From Actinomycetes bacterium (GTDB taxonomy: Bacteria > Actinomycetota > Acidimicrobiia > Acidimicrobiales > UBA8190): a DNA stretch of 8,120 bases. The notes beneath the pieces were generated by a model that searched no databases, was not told where the DNA came from, and saw nothing but the letters and a program-made list of their open reading frames with translations. Positions 1 to 7,482 of this stretch are shown piece after piece. The DNA is taken from positions 1 to 8,120 of the forward strand of contig JAJYAB010000072.1 of the NCBI GenBank assembly GCA_021779775.1. Reading direction: 5' to 3'. The position numbers were made by a program, and so were the translations under genes. Positions within the stretch are counted from its first letter, which is position 1, and each line of letters opens with the position of its first letter.

Positions 1-1219
1 ACCGTCCGGTGCCCCCGACCGCCGGCGTTCCCAAGCGGCGCAGGGCGGACACCAGGCGGTCGACATCCTCGTCACCGTGGGCGGCTGAGAGGGTCACCCG
101 GAGCCGGGCCGTGCCCGGCGGCACGGTCGGGGGCCGGATCGCCGGCACCCAGAGACCCTCGTCGAGGAGCGCGGCGGACGCCGCCAAGGCAGCCTGCTCC
201 GATCCGAGCACGACCGGCACGATGGGGCTCTGGTGCCCGGGGGCCACCCGCTCCACATGGTCCTCCAATCGACGCCGGAGCTGCTCCCCTTCTTCCGAGC
301 GCAGGATGCCGACCGCGGCGAGTGCCGCCGCTGTGTCGGCTGGCGTGGGTGCCGTGGTGAAGATGTACGAGCGGGCGCGGTTGACGAGCAGGTCGGCGAA
401 GGGCCCCGTCGTCGCGGCGAAGCCGCCCAGGGAACCGAGCACCTTCGACAAGGTCCCGACCCGGATGGCGTCCACGTCGTGGAGCATGGGGGTGGCATCA
501 GCCGAGAGGACGGCATGGGCTTCGTCGAGCACCAGCAGGGAACGGTGACGCCGGCACGAATCGGCCAGCGCGGCGAGCGGTGCCTCGTCGCCGTCCATCG
601 AGAACACGGCGTCGGTGACGACGATGGCCAGCCCCTGGTGCGATGCCAGTAGGCGATCGACATGGTCGACGTCGCAGTGGCGGTAGACGGCGACCTTGGC
701 CCGCGCCAGGCGTGCCCCGTCGACGACGGACGCGTGATTGCGCTCGTCGGAGCAGATCAGCACGTCGCTGTCTCCAAAGGTGGCGAGCACACCGAGATTG
801 GCGGCGAACCCCGTCGGGAAGAGCACTGCTCGTTCGCAGCCCTTCCAGTCGGCCAAGGCAAGCTCCAGCTGGTGGTGGACCGGGCGCGAGCCGGTGACGA
901 GCCGCGAAGCACCGGCCCCCGCTCCCCATCGACCGAGCGCCTCGTGCGCGGCGTCGACGACGGCAGGGTGCCGGCTCAGCCCCAGGTAGTCGTTGGAAGC
1001 GAAGGCCACCACCCGCCGGGCATGCGGCTCCAGGCGGCCGGCGGTCCCCCCGGCTTCGTCGGCACCGAATGCCCGTGGGGATCGCCACCGGCCTTCGGAC
1101 TCCACCTGCCGGCAGCGGGCGGCCACACGCTCTGACCATCCGGCACGCTCCGACCATCCGGCACGCTCTGACCATCCGGCACGCTCTGGCCACCCGCCGA
1201 TCAGGTCGTCAGCGGCCAT
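1..1219 (-). CDS. bioF: 8-amino-7-oxononanoate synthase (BioF), 3' end beyond the left edge
   Basis: PLP enzyme that condenses a pimeloyl thioester (ACP or CoA) with L-alanine to give 8-amino-7-oxononanoate (KAPA), the substrate of BioA, in the cytoplasmic biotin pathway. I translated the frame end to end: 406 codons without a stop. In order it shows SNDYLGL (residues 75-81), GAGASRLVTGSRPVHHQLE, DERNHASVVDGARL, DAVFSMDGDEAPL, DEAH, TLSKVLGS with the PLP lysine at Lys259, and the C-terminal IRPPTVPPGTARLRVTLSAAH block typical of BioF. Only the last few residues can be missing. ATG 1219 was chosen because it overlaps the bioA stop by 11 bases, implying translational coupling. Oddities are an N-terminus about 28 residues longer than in E. 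coli BioF, made by four hexapeptide repeats (residues 9-32), and DEAHAVL where many homologues have D-x-AH-G-x-G. A related alpha-oxoamine synthase is possible, but the C-terminal block and neighbouring bioA favour BioF. Confidence 0.93.
   Translation of the reverse strand, partial: MAADDLIGGWPERAGWSERAGWSERAGWSERVAARCRQVESEGRWRSPRAFGADEAGGTAGRLEPHARRVVAFASNDYLGLSRHPAVVDAAHEALGRWGAGAGASRLVTGSRPVHHQLELALADWKGCERAVLFPTGFAANLGVLATFGDSDVLICSDERNHASVVDGARLARAKVAVYRHCDVDHVDRLLASHQGLAIVVTDAVFSMDGDEAPLAALADSCRRHRSLLVLDEAHAVLSADATPMLHDVDAIRVGTLSKVLGSLGGFAATTGPFADLLVNRARSYIFTTAPTPADTAAALAAVGILRSEEGEQLRRRLEDHVERVAPGHQSPIVPVVLGSEQAALAASAALLDEGLWVPAIRPPTVPPGTARLRVTLSAAHGDEDVDRLVSALRRLGTPAVGGTGR
1124..1195 (-). 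repeat. 18-bp in-frame tandem repeat, 4 copies, in the bioF 5' end
   Basis: Four head-to-tail 18-bp units (1178-1195, 1160-1177, 1142-1159, 1124-1141) encode GWPERA, GWSERA, GWSERA and GWSERV. The units differ at only a few bases, so the expansion looks recent. They lie upstream of the conserved PLP fold, in a tail not present in typical BioF proteins. Because the unit is a multiple of three, copy-number changes would keep the frame open. Confidence 0.95.
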
Positions 1220-2570
1220 CGCCCACCGGTTGCCCGTGGCTGGCATCCCCGCCGGTCAGGTCGTCGAGCGCCGCTCGAAGTACGGCGACCAGCCGTCGCG
1301 CTTCGCCTGCCGTCGTGGTCAGCGGCGGCATCAGCACGACCACGTCCCCGAGCGGCCGCAAGAGGACTCCCCGTCGGACGGTGCCGGCACAGACCTGCCG
1401 GCCCCAGTACAACCCTGCACGCGGTGGCGCCAGCTCGACGCCGATCATCAGGCCGTGCTGGCGGACCGCGGCCACCGCCGGGTGGCCCGCCACCTGCTCG
1501 GACAGCAGGCTCGCCAGCTGGCCGGCCCGGGCCGTCACGTTGTCGAGCACGGCGCCGGTCTGCAGCAGCCGGAGGTGCTCGAGCGCGACAGCCGCCCCCA
1601 ATGCGTTCCCGCCGTAGGAGTGGCCGTGCGAGAACGTCTGCGCGCCCAGGTCATCGCCGAGGAAGGCGTCGAACACCCGCCGGCAGGCCACCGTCACCGA
1701 CATGGGCAGGTAGCCGCCGGTGATGCCCTTGCCCAGGCACAAGATGTCGGGGCGCATGGCGCACCAGTCGCTGGCGAACAGCTTGCCCGTACGGCCGAAC
1801 CCGGTCGCCACCTCGTCGGCCACCACCAGCGTGCCGGCACGGCGGGCCTGGTCGACGACTCGCCGGACATCGGCCGGATCGGCGACCAACATGCCGGCCG
1901 CTCCTTGCACGAGCGGTTCCAGCACCAGCGCGGCGAAGCTGCCGCCATCGGCACGCAGGACGCCGACCGCCTTGTCCGCCCATGCCGGATCGTCGTAGCC
2001 CGGCGTCCGGACGACAGAGAAGCGCAGGGGAGCGAAGACGTCGGTGCCGAACCCCCCGTCGCCAAGCGACAGCGTGCCGACCGAGTCGCCATGGTACGCC
2101 GCGCCCAACGTCAGGTAAGTCTGGCGCTCGGCCACGCCTTGGTTGGCCCAGAACTGGAACGCCATCTTCAACGCCTGCTCGACGGCCGCCGCCCCGTCCG
2201 AGGCGAACAGCAGGTGGGGACTGTCCACCGGGACGACGGCTGCCAGTGCCTCGGCCAGCTCGATCACGATCCGGTTGCCGTTCCCCAGCATGGTGCTGTG
2301 GGCGATCCGGTCGATCTGGCGCCGGAGGGCCTCGTCGAGCTCGGGCACCCGGTGGCCCAGCGTGGTGACCCAAAGCGACGAGATGCCGTCGAAGTACCGC
2401 CGGCCGTCCACGTCGATGAGCTCGCGCCCTTCCCCTCGATCGACGATGATCGGGGCGTTGTCGGCATAGGCGGCCATCTGGGTGAACCCGTGCCATACGA
2501 CCTCGGCGTCGCGGGCTACCCAGCGTGCAGCATCTGCAGGCCGATGCGGAGCAGGGTCGGCGGCCACCAT
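1209..2570 (-). CDS. bioA: adenosylmethionine-8-amino-7-oxononanoate aminotransferase (BioA)
   Basis: Class III PLP aminotransferase converting KAPA to 7,8-diaminononanoate, normally with S-adenosylmethionine as amino donor; it acts on the product of BioF, encoded next. The 453-residue protein has WHGFTQM at 26-32 (matching the WHPYTSM substrate motif), DGISSLWVTT at 61-70, SDGAAAVE at 124-131, AYHGDS at 158-163, ADEVATGFGRTGK at 251-263 with the cofactor aspartate Asp252, LGKGITGGYLPM with the PLP lysine at Lys281, and HGHSYGGN at 315-322. Length is normal for the family. The frame stays open further upstream, but that part runs antisense through ribC and has no family similarity, so ATG 2570 is preferred although its ribosome binding site is poor. 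The stop overlaps the bioF start by 11 bases, indicating an operon. Use of lysine instead of SAM as donor, as in Bacillus BioK, cannot be excluded from sequence. Confidence 0.95.
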   Translation of the reverse strand: MVAADPAPHRPADAARWVARDAEVVWHGFTQMAAYADNAPIIVDRGEGRELIDVDGRRYFDGISSLWVTTLGHRVPELDEALRRQIDRIAHSTMLGNGNRIVIELAEALAAVVPVDSPHLLFASDGAAAVEQALKMAFQFWANQGVAERQTYLTLGAAYHGDSVGTLSLGDGGFGTDVFAPLRFSVVRTPGYDDPAWADKAVGVLRADGGSFAALVLEPLVQGAAGMLVADPADVRRVVDQARRAGTLVVADEVATGFGRTGKLFASDWCAMRPDILCLGKGITGGYLPMSVTVACRRVFDAFLGDDLGAQTFSHGHSYGGNALGAAVALEHLRLLQTGAVLDNVTARAGQLASLLSEQVAGHPAVAAVRQHGLMIGVELAPPRAGLYWGRQVCAGTVRRGVLLRPLGDVVVLMPPLTTTAGEARRLVAVLRAALDDLTGGDASHGQPVGDGR

Positions 2571-2609
2571 CGGATTCTTGACCAACGGAGCGGCAGCGTC
2601 CAACCGCCA

Positions 2610-2615
2610 TAGACT
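2610..2615 (+). promoter_or_regulatory. candidate -10 element of a leaderless ribC promoter
   Basis: TAGACT fits the actinobacterial TANNNT -10 pattern. Its last T lies exactly 7 bases before the A of the ribC ATG, so transcription would start at the start codon. No Shine-Dalgarno sequence precedes the ATG, which agrees with a leaderless mRNA. There is no -35 at good spacing: TTGACC at 2578-2583 is 26 bases away, too far. Confidence 0.45.
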
Positions 2616-2621
2616 CACCGG

Positions 2622-3131
2622 ATGGACAGGATCGGCGTGGTCGACACGATGTTCGCCCGCTACGACATGGGCGCCGAGGCCATCGACGAGCTCGGGACCT
2701 GCACGGGCTTCGGTGAGCGCTTCACGGTGGTGCGCCGGACCGTTCCCGGGTTCAAGGACCTGGGGGTCGCCTGTAAGAAGCTGATCGAGGAGGAGCGCTG
2801 CCGGATCGTGGTCGCCCTGGGCATGCCGGGCAGGGCGGCTGTCGACCAGGTGTGCGCACACGAAGCTTCGCAGGGCTTGCTGCTGGCGCAGCTGCTCACC
2901 AACACCCATGTGCTGGAGGTGTTCGTCCACGAGAACGAGGAGGAAGACCCCGAGCGCCTGGCCGCGGTGTGCGTCGATCGGGCCCGCAAGCATGCCCGCA
3001 ACGCGTACTGGATGCTCTACGAGCCCGAGCAGCTGACCCGGCGGGCCGGCCAGGGCATCCGCCAGGGCTACGGCGACGCCGGGCCGATCCGGTCGGACCT
3101 GAGCTCAGCGGGGAACCCGATCTCCACCTAA
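2622..3131 (+). CDS. ribC: riboflavin synthase, archaeal RibC type
   Basis: Predicted to catalyse dismutation of two 6,7-dimethyl-8-ribityllumazine molecules to riboflavin, the last step of vitamin B2 synthesis. The 169-residue protein matches, from memory, the methanogen RibC family (which is related to lumazine synthase), not the usual two-domain bacterial RibE. It has VVDTMFARYDMG at 6-17, TVPGFKDLGVACKKLIEEE at 40-58, VALGMPG at 64-70, CAHEASQGLLLAQLLTN at 78-94, VFVHENEEED at 100-109, and RAGQGIRQGYGDAGP near the end. Motifs of bacterial lumazine synthase are absent. It is slightly longer than the archaeal proteins because of a C-terminal tail. ATG 2622 aligns with the family start and sits behind a leaderless-type -10. 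It is divergent from bioA (51-base gap) and ends 29 bases from the convergent desaturase. No other riboflavin gene is in the window. Confidence 0.88.
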   Translation: MDRIGVVDTMFARYDMGAEAIDELGTCTGFGERFTVVRRTVPGFKDLGVACKKLIEEERCRIVVALGMPGRAAVDQVCAHEASQGLLLAQLLTNTHVLEVFVHENEEEDPERLAAVCVDRARKHARNAYWMLYEPEQLTRRAGQGIRQGYGDAGPIRSDLSSAGNPIST

Positions 3132-3160
3132 GCGTCCCGAGGCGGCGAGCACGGCCGGAC

Positions 3161-3982
3161 TTAACCGCGCTCGACTGCCACTTCCGTCAGTCTGAGCCGA
3201 CGCAGCACAGTGATGACCCGCCAGCCGAGATCCCATCTCGCGCTGATCTGCGCGAGCTCCGGATGGAGATGGTGGGTGAGGTGCTCACCTTCGCCAAAGA
3301 TCAGAAAGGAGAGCAGCCCGACGTTCTTCGCGTAGCCTGCGCCCTCGACGAACTCTTCACCGCGGTGGCAATCGGAGTTGATCGCCCCACCGAAGCGCAG
3401 CATGACCGTGACGTGGACACCCAGCGCCAGAAGGCCGCCGGCAACGCAGAGCAGCTCAGAGCCTGGCGTGCGGCCTAGTCCGAGCAAATCGGGAGCGCCG
3501 AGGGCAAACGCCGTTGCATAGGCGGTGCCGGTGAGCATCGCGCCCACCACCGGCCGGTTGAACCCGTACCGGTCAAACCAGTCCAGCGCCCGGTCACCGG
3601 CAAGTTCGTAGGTCCCGTCTCGGATATCGCGGCTCCTGGCCGCCGCGTGGAAGATCGCTGCCATGTGCCACGCGACGCGCCGGAAGCCGTCGATGCCCTG
3701 TCGTTCGCTGATGAGGATGGGCGAATGAGGATCGTGGCGGACGTCGTCGATCCACAGGTCGCTGTAGAGGTGATGCTTGCGGTGAACGAGTCGCCATTCC
3801 CAGTGGCGCATGAAGACCGTCAGGAAGGTCATCAGCCGCCCAACGTCGTAGATCGGCCGGGAGACCCGGTAGGCGCCGTGGGTCAGCCCTCGGTGGAGGA
3901 AGACGGTGATCGTCACACCGGCAAGCCCGGCGCCGACCAGTCCGGCGAAGATCGCGCAGCCCGTAAGCGCCAGCACGGTCAT
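3161..3982 (-). CDS. acyl-CoA/fatty acid desaturase of the stearoyl-CoA (DesC) type
   Basis: Integral-membrane di-iron desaturase expected to introduce a cis double bond, probably Delta-9, into a fatty acyl chain (CoA- or lipid-linked), using O2 and electrons from a separate donor. The 273-residue protein carries the three histidine boxes: HRGLTH (30-35), HRKHH (67-71) and HLTHH (234-238). It also has the extra metal-ligand motif INSDCH. Hydrophobic membrane stretches lie around residues 3-29, 44-58, 156-172 and 184-204. The size matches the short cyanobacterial DesC-like class rather than the longer mycobacterial DesA3. ATG 3982 was preferred over an in-frame start at 4069 because the first membrane segment begins at once and the upstream extension would be a low-complexity peptide across a 19-bp duplication. 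Regiospecificity and electron donor cannot be read from sequence. Confidence 0.88.
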   Translation of the reverse strand: MTVLALTGCAIFAGLVGAGLAGVTITVFLHRGLTHGAYRVSRPIYDVGRLMTFLTVFMRHWEWRLVHRKHHLYSDLWIDDVRHDPHSPILISERQGIDGFRRVAWHMAAIFHAAARSRDIRDGTYELAGDRALDWFDRYGFNRPVVGAMLTGTAYATAFALGAPDLLGLGRTPGSELLCVAGGLLALGVHVTVMLRFGGAINSDCHRGEEFVEGAGYAKNVGLLSFLIFGEGEHLTHHLHPELAQISARWDLGWRVITVLRRLRLTEVAVERG

Positions 3983-4000
3983 CGTGTCATCGTCACTGTT

Positions 4001-4038
4001 CCCGTCCCGGTGAACGTGTCCCGTCCCGGTGAACGTGT
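4001..4038. repeat. perfect 19-bp tandem duplication in front of the desaturase gene
   Basis: Copies at 4001-4019 and 4020-4038 are identical (CCCGTCCCGGTGAACGTGT on the plus strand). They lie 19-56 bases upstream of the desaturase ATG, in its presumed 5' UTR or promoter. A 19-bp unit is not a multiple of three, supporting a noncoding position. The GTGAACGTGT core could be a half-site for a lipid-responsive regulator, but no such factor is identified here. Confidence 0.85.
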
Positions 4039-4041
4039 GGC

Positions 4042-4066
4042 GGGTAGCTCGGGGTGGGGGCCCGGG
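4042..4066 (+). other. G-quadruplex-type sequence upstream of the desaturase gene
   Basis: Four G-runs (4042-4044, 4051-4054, 4056-4060, 4064-4066) are separated by loops of 6, 1 and 3 bases, which meets the G3+N1-7 rule. It is on the strand opposite to desaturase transcription. In such GC-rich DNA this can arise by chance. Confidence 0.35.
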
Positions 4067-4070
4067 CATC

Positions 4071-4122
4071 GGCCGGTTCCGTGGCCGGCCGGGATTGGCC
4101 CGTTCCGTAGCCGACCGGGATG
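4071..4122. repeat. imperfect 26-bp tandem duplication between desaturase and monooxygenase genes
   Basis: Copies 4071-4096 and 4097-4122 match at 22 of 26 positions. The unit is not a multiple of three and the stretch has no convincing gene, so this is intergenic repeat DNA. It lies downstream of the monooxygenase and upstream of the desaturase on the same strand. Confidence 0.8.
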
Positions 4123-4125
4123 GAC

Positions 4126-4157
4126 CCGGCGAGCCGCCGGCTGCCCTGCGATGCAGG
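4126..4157 (-). terminator. possible hairpin terminator after the monooxygenase gene
   Basis: Two small hairpins lie 20-50 bases after the monooxygenase stop: CCGGCG-AGC-CGCCGG (4126-4140) and CCTGC-GAT-GCAGG (4145-4157). There is no T tract in the direction of transcription, so at best this is a GC-rich terminator without a U tail, as often proposed for actinobacteria. Confidence 0.3.
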
Positions 4158-4177
4158 CACCGGTCGACCGCGCGGTC

Positions 4178-6111
<1,934 letters not shown>

Positions 6112-6115
<4 letters not shown>

Positions 6116-6147
6116 GGCGCCACGACGCTGCATGCTCTGGGCTTCAC
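6112..6147 (-). CDS. possible 11-residue leader peptide coupled to the monooxygenase
   Basis: GTG at 6147 is preceded by the best Shine-Dalgarno sequence in the area, GGAGGG (6153-6158), with 5 bases between. The frame encodes MKPRACSVVAP and stops at TGA 6112-6114, which overlaps the monooxygenase ATG (6113-6115) as ATGA. A ribosome finishing the leader could restart on the monooxygenase, which has no good site of its own. Alternatively the strong site may serve the monooxygenase at the wrong distance, with the small frame incidental. Confidence 0.4.
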
Positions 6148-6208
6148 GGGTTCCCTCCAAGGTCGATGGGCGATCGGGGACGGGCCGGAGAGCGGCACGT
6201 CGGACGGG

Positions 6209-7312
6209 TCAGTACCCGACCGGCACGCCGGGCGGGGTCTCGGTGGTGCCGGAGCCGGGGCGCTGGTCGCCCAGGCTGTGGAACTCTTCGAGGATGGCGC
6301 CGCGGCGGGGGTGCTTGGCCAACGCGCGCTCGATCTCCGACAGCACGAACGCCCGGTTCTGGTCCTCCAGAACCCCGAGGGAAGTCGCGAGACCCCGGTC
6401 CCACAGCGCTCCGACGACGTCGGAGCCGGGGTATCGCTTGCCGGACAACCCGACGAAGGTACGGTCGCGGGCCTCGGTGAGGGCGATCTCGGCGTAGCCC
6501 ACATGAGGGCGCTCGTCGGAGAGGATGCACCCGACCAGCTCGGCCGGCTTGCCCTCGCCGGCCACCAGGTCGGCATCGGAGAGCACCTCCTGCGCCCAGC
6601 GGAACACGTGGAACGCCTTGCACTCGATGAACAGCACCCGGGCGCTCATGGCGAGCAGCATCTCCAGGGACGCGTCGAGATCGTCGAACATGCGGTCGGC
6701 GAGGAAACGCTCCCGGCGGGCGTCAGCGTCGGCACTGCTGCCCCCGGTCCCCCCGAGCCGCTCCATCATGAGGCTGGTCTGGTCCTCGACCGGCGGGCTC
6801 TCGAAGGCCAGGTCGCGCACCACGTACCACATGTGCTGGTGGCCAGCCTCCTCGGCCCAGCCGCCCTCGTCGCGCCCGTGGGCCTCGAGCAAACCCTTCT
6901 CCAGATGGTCGAGCGCGGTGCCCCGGATGTCCTCGACGAAGAACCGCTGCATGTCCGGCACGGCCATCATCCCGAGCATCGCCCCGAAACCCTCCACGGT
7001 GCCGATCCGTGTGAGGTTGGCGATCACCGGCTCGCGGATGCCCTCGCGCAGCAGGAACTTGGTCTGGGCGACGTTCGGGTAGCTGCCCGGCCACGTGTCG
7101 AGCGGCGCGTGCAGGATGTCAGTGCCGAATGTCTCGGTGTGGTGCTGTCGCCACGCCTCGATCGCCGGCTTGCGGAACCGGGTGCGGGGGTTCACGTACC
7201 GGCCGTCGAGGTAGCCGCCGTGGCAGCGCACCCCAGCGAGCACCAGCGGCTCGTCGATGCGGTCGGTCGCCAGAATCTCGTCACGGGTGTACTCCAGCTG
7301 CAGGTTGCTCAC
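6209..7312 (-). CDS. unrecognised protein, possible ferritin-like di-iron protein
   Basis: I do not recognise a named family. The 367-residue protein has no signal peptide or membrane segment, so it is probably cytoplasmic. The region 100-285 is mostly helical in character and carries E155-x-x-H158 (EEAGHQHM), Glu230 (VLFIECKAFH) and E267-x-x-H270 (DERPHVGY). With one earlier acid (Glu107, Glu138 or Glu143), the E, ExxH, E, ExxH spacing resembles the four-helix ligand set of ferritin-like di-iron proteins; this is inference. Residues 186-200 are a Gly/Ser/Ala/Asp linker and the C-terminal 20 residues are probably disordered. The start is GTG 7312, with AGAGGA at 7322-7327, 9 bases upstream. 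It is first in an operon with the Baeyer-Villiger monooxygenase, behind a strong repressor-type promoter, so a role in the same oxidation pathway (oxygenase, auxiliary redox partner or product handling) is likely. It could instead be a non-metal helical protein. Confidence 0.8.
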   Translation of the reverse strand: MSNLQLEYTRDEILATDRIDEPLVLAGVRCHGGYLDGRYVNPRTRFRKPAIEAWRQHHTETFGTDILHAPLDTWPGSYPNVAQTKFLLREGIREPVIANLTRIGTVEGFGAMLGMMAVPDMQRFFVEDIRGTALDHLEKGLLEAHGRDEGGWAEEAGHQHMWYVVRDLAFESPPVEDQTSLMMERLGGTGGSSADADARRERFLADRMFDDLDASLEMLLAMSARVLFIECKAFHVFRWAQEVLSDADLVAGEGKPAELVGCILSDERPHVGYAEIALTEARDRTFVGLSGKRYPGSDVVGALWDRGLATSLGVLEDQNRAFVLSEIERALAKHPRRGAILEEFHSLGDQRPGSGTTETPPGVPVGY

Positions 7313-7321
7313 GGAGAACCG

Positions 7322-7327
7322 TCCTCT
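7322..7327 (-). promoter_or_regulatory. ribosome binding site of the ferritin-like gene
   Basis: AGAGGA on the minus strand lies 9 bases before GTG 7312. It decides that start over any internal ATG. Confidence 0.65.
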
Positions 7328-7353
7328 CGGGCCGGGCGATGCGCACCCAACAG

Positions 7354-7377
7354 GTGTACACGTACCGGTTTACACTA
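7354..7377. promoter_or_regulatory. secondary palindrome and operator-like half-site downstream of the -10
   Basis: GTGTACAC at 7354-7361 is a perfect 8-bp palindrome. TTTACACTA at 7369-7377 repeats the ACACTA arm of the main operator exactly 21 bp away (7372 against 7393), two helical turns, so on the same DNA face. These fall in the early transcribed leader of the oxygenase operon and could be additional regulator contacts. Confidence 0.4.
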
Positions 7378-7387
7378 GTTTCACGTA

Positions 7388-7416
7388 GTTATACACTATT
7401 CGTATAGTGTTGTAAA
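7388..7416 (-). promoter_or_regulatory. promoter of the ferritin-like/monooxygenase operon
   Basis: On the minus strand, -35 TTTACA (7411-7416) and -10 TATAAC (7388-7393) each match the sigma-70 consensus at 5 of 6 bases, with an ideal 17-bp spacer. Transcription should begin near 7381, leaving a 5' UTR of roughly 70 bases before GTG 7312. The element sits in an AT-rich island that contrasts with its GC-rich surroundings. Confidence 0.75.
7393..7410. promoter_or_regulatory. repressor operator palindrome inside the promoter spacer
   Basis: ACACTAT-tcgt-ATAGTGT is a perfect 7-bp inverted repeat with a 4-bp centre. It fills the whole spacer between the -35 and -10 boxes and touches the first base of the -10, so a bound dimer would block RNA polymerase. 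The size and placement are those of TetR-family operators; no regulator gene is present in the window. Confidence 0.65.
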
Positions 7417-7431
7417 TCTCATATAGGCGCG

Positions 7432-7452
7432 GGTCTCCTCGAGGACGAGACC
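7432..7452 (-). terminator. possible hairpin terminator after the relaxase fragment
   Basis: Arms GGTCTC (7432-7437) and GAGACC (7447-7452) form a 6-bp stem extended by two more pairs after one mismatch. It sits 30-50 bases beyond the relaxase stop and just before the oxygenase promoter, where a terminator would insulate the two units. There is no T tract. Confidence 0.4.
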
Positions 7453-7482
7453 GGGCGGAGCACGGCTCTGGCTACACGCAGC

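Larger units (their letters stand above)
7313..7482. other. intergenic control region between relaxase fragment and oxygenase operon
   Basis: This 170-base gap is the only clearly AT-rich stretch of the window (about 7351-7425). It holds a hairpin, the operon promoter, its internal operator, extra half-sites and the first gene's ribosome binding site. No further coding frame is convincing in it. Confidence 0.7.

Noticed and set aside
94..1193. Two minus-strand frames in the bioF region that suggested a frameshifted gene.
   Set aside because: Manual translation in the frame of ATG 1219 gives an uninterrupted BioF to the window edge, so the gene is intact and the other frames are shadows.
1124..1195. 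Repeats taken as a CRISPR array.
   Set aside because: The units are directly adjacent with no spacers, and are in frame within bioF; the same applies to the 15- and 12-bp repeats.
2571..2606. A bioA promoter with TTGGAC and AAGAAT boxes on the minus strand.
   Set aside because: Both boxes match poorly, and the -10 would end only 3 bases before the start codon.
993..2612. A plus-strand open frame of about 540 codons across bioA.
   Set aside because: Antisense shadow of bioA, which has the full set of aminotransferase motifs on the minus strand.
2571..2993. An N-terminal extension of bioA reaching back through ribC.
   Set aside because: The extra residues are the reverse complement of the conserved ribC gene and resemble no aminotransferase; ATG 2570 gives the normal family length.
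3132..3160. A bidirectional terminator between the convergent ribC and desaturase genes.
   Set aside because: The 29-base gap shows no inverted repeat or T tract.
3983..4069. A 29-residue longer desaturase starting at 4069.
   Set aside because: It would be a Pro/Arg/Thr-rich peptide made from a 19-bp tandem duplication, with no similarity to the family before the first membrane helix.
7354..7425. The AT-rich palindromic island as an oriT for the neighbouring relaxase.
   Set aside because: It lies at the 3' end of the relaxase gene, and its elements fit a promoter with an embedded operator very precisely. No nic-like context could be recognised.
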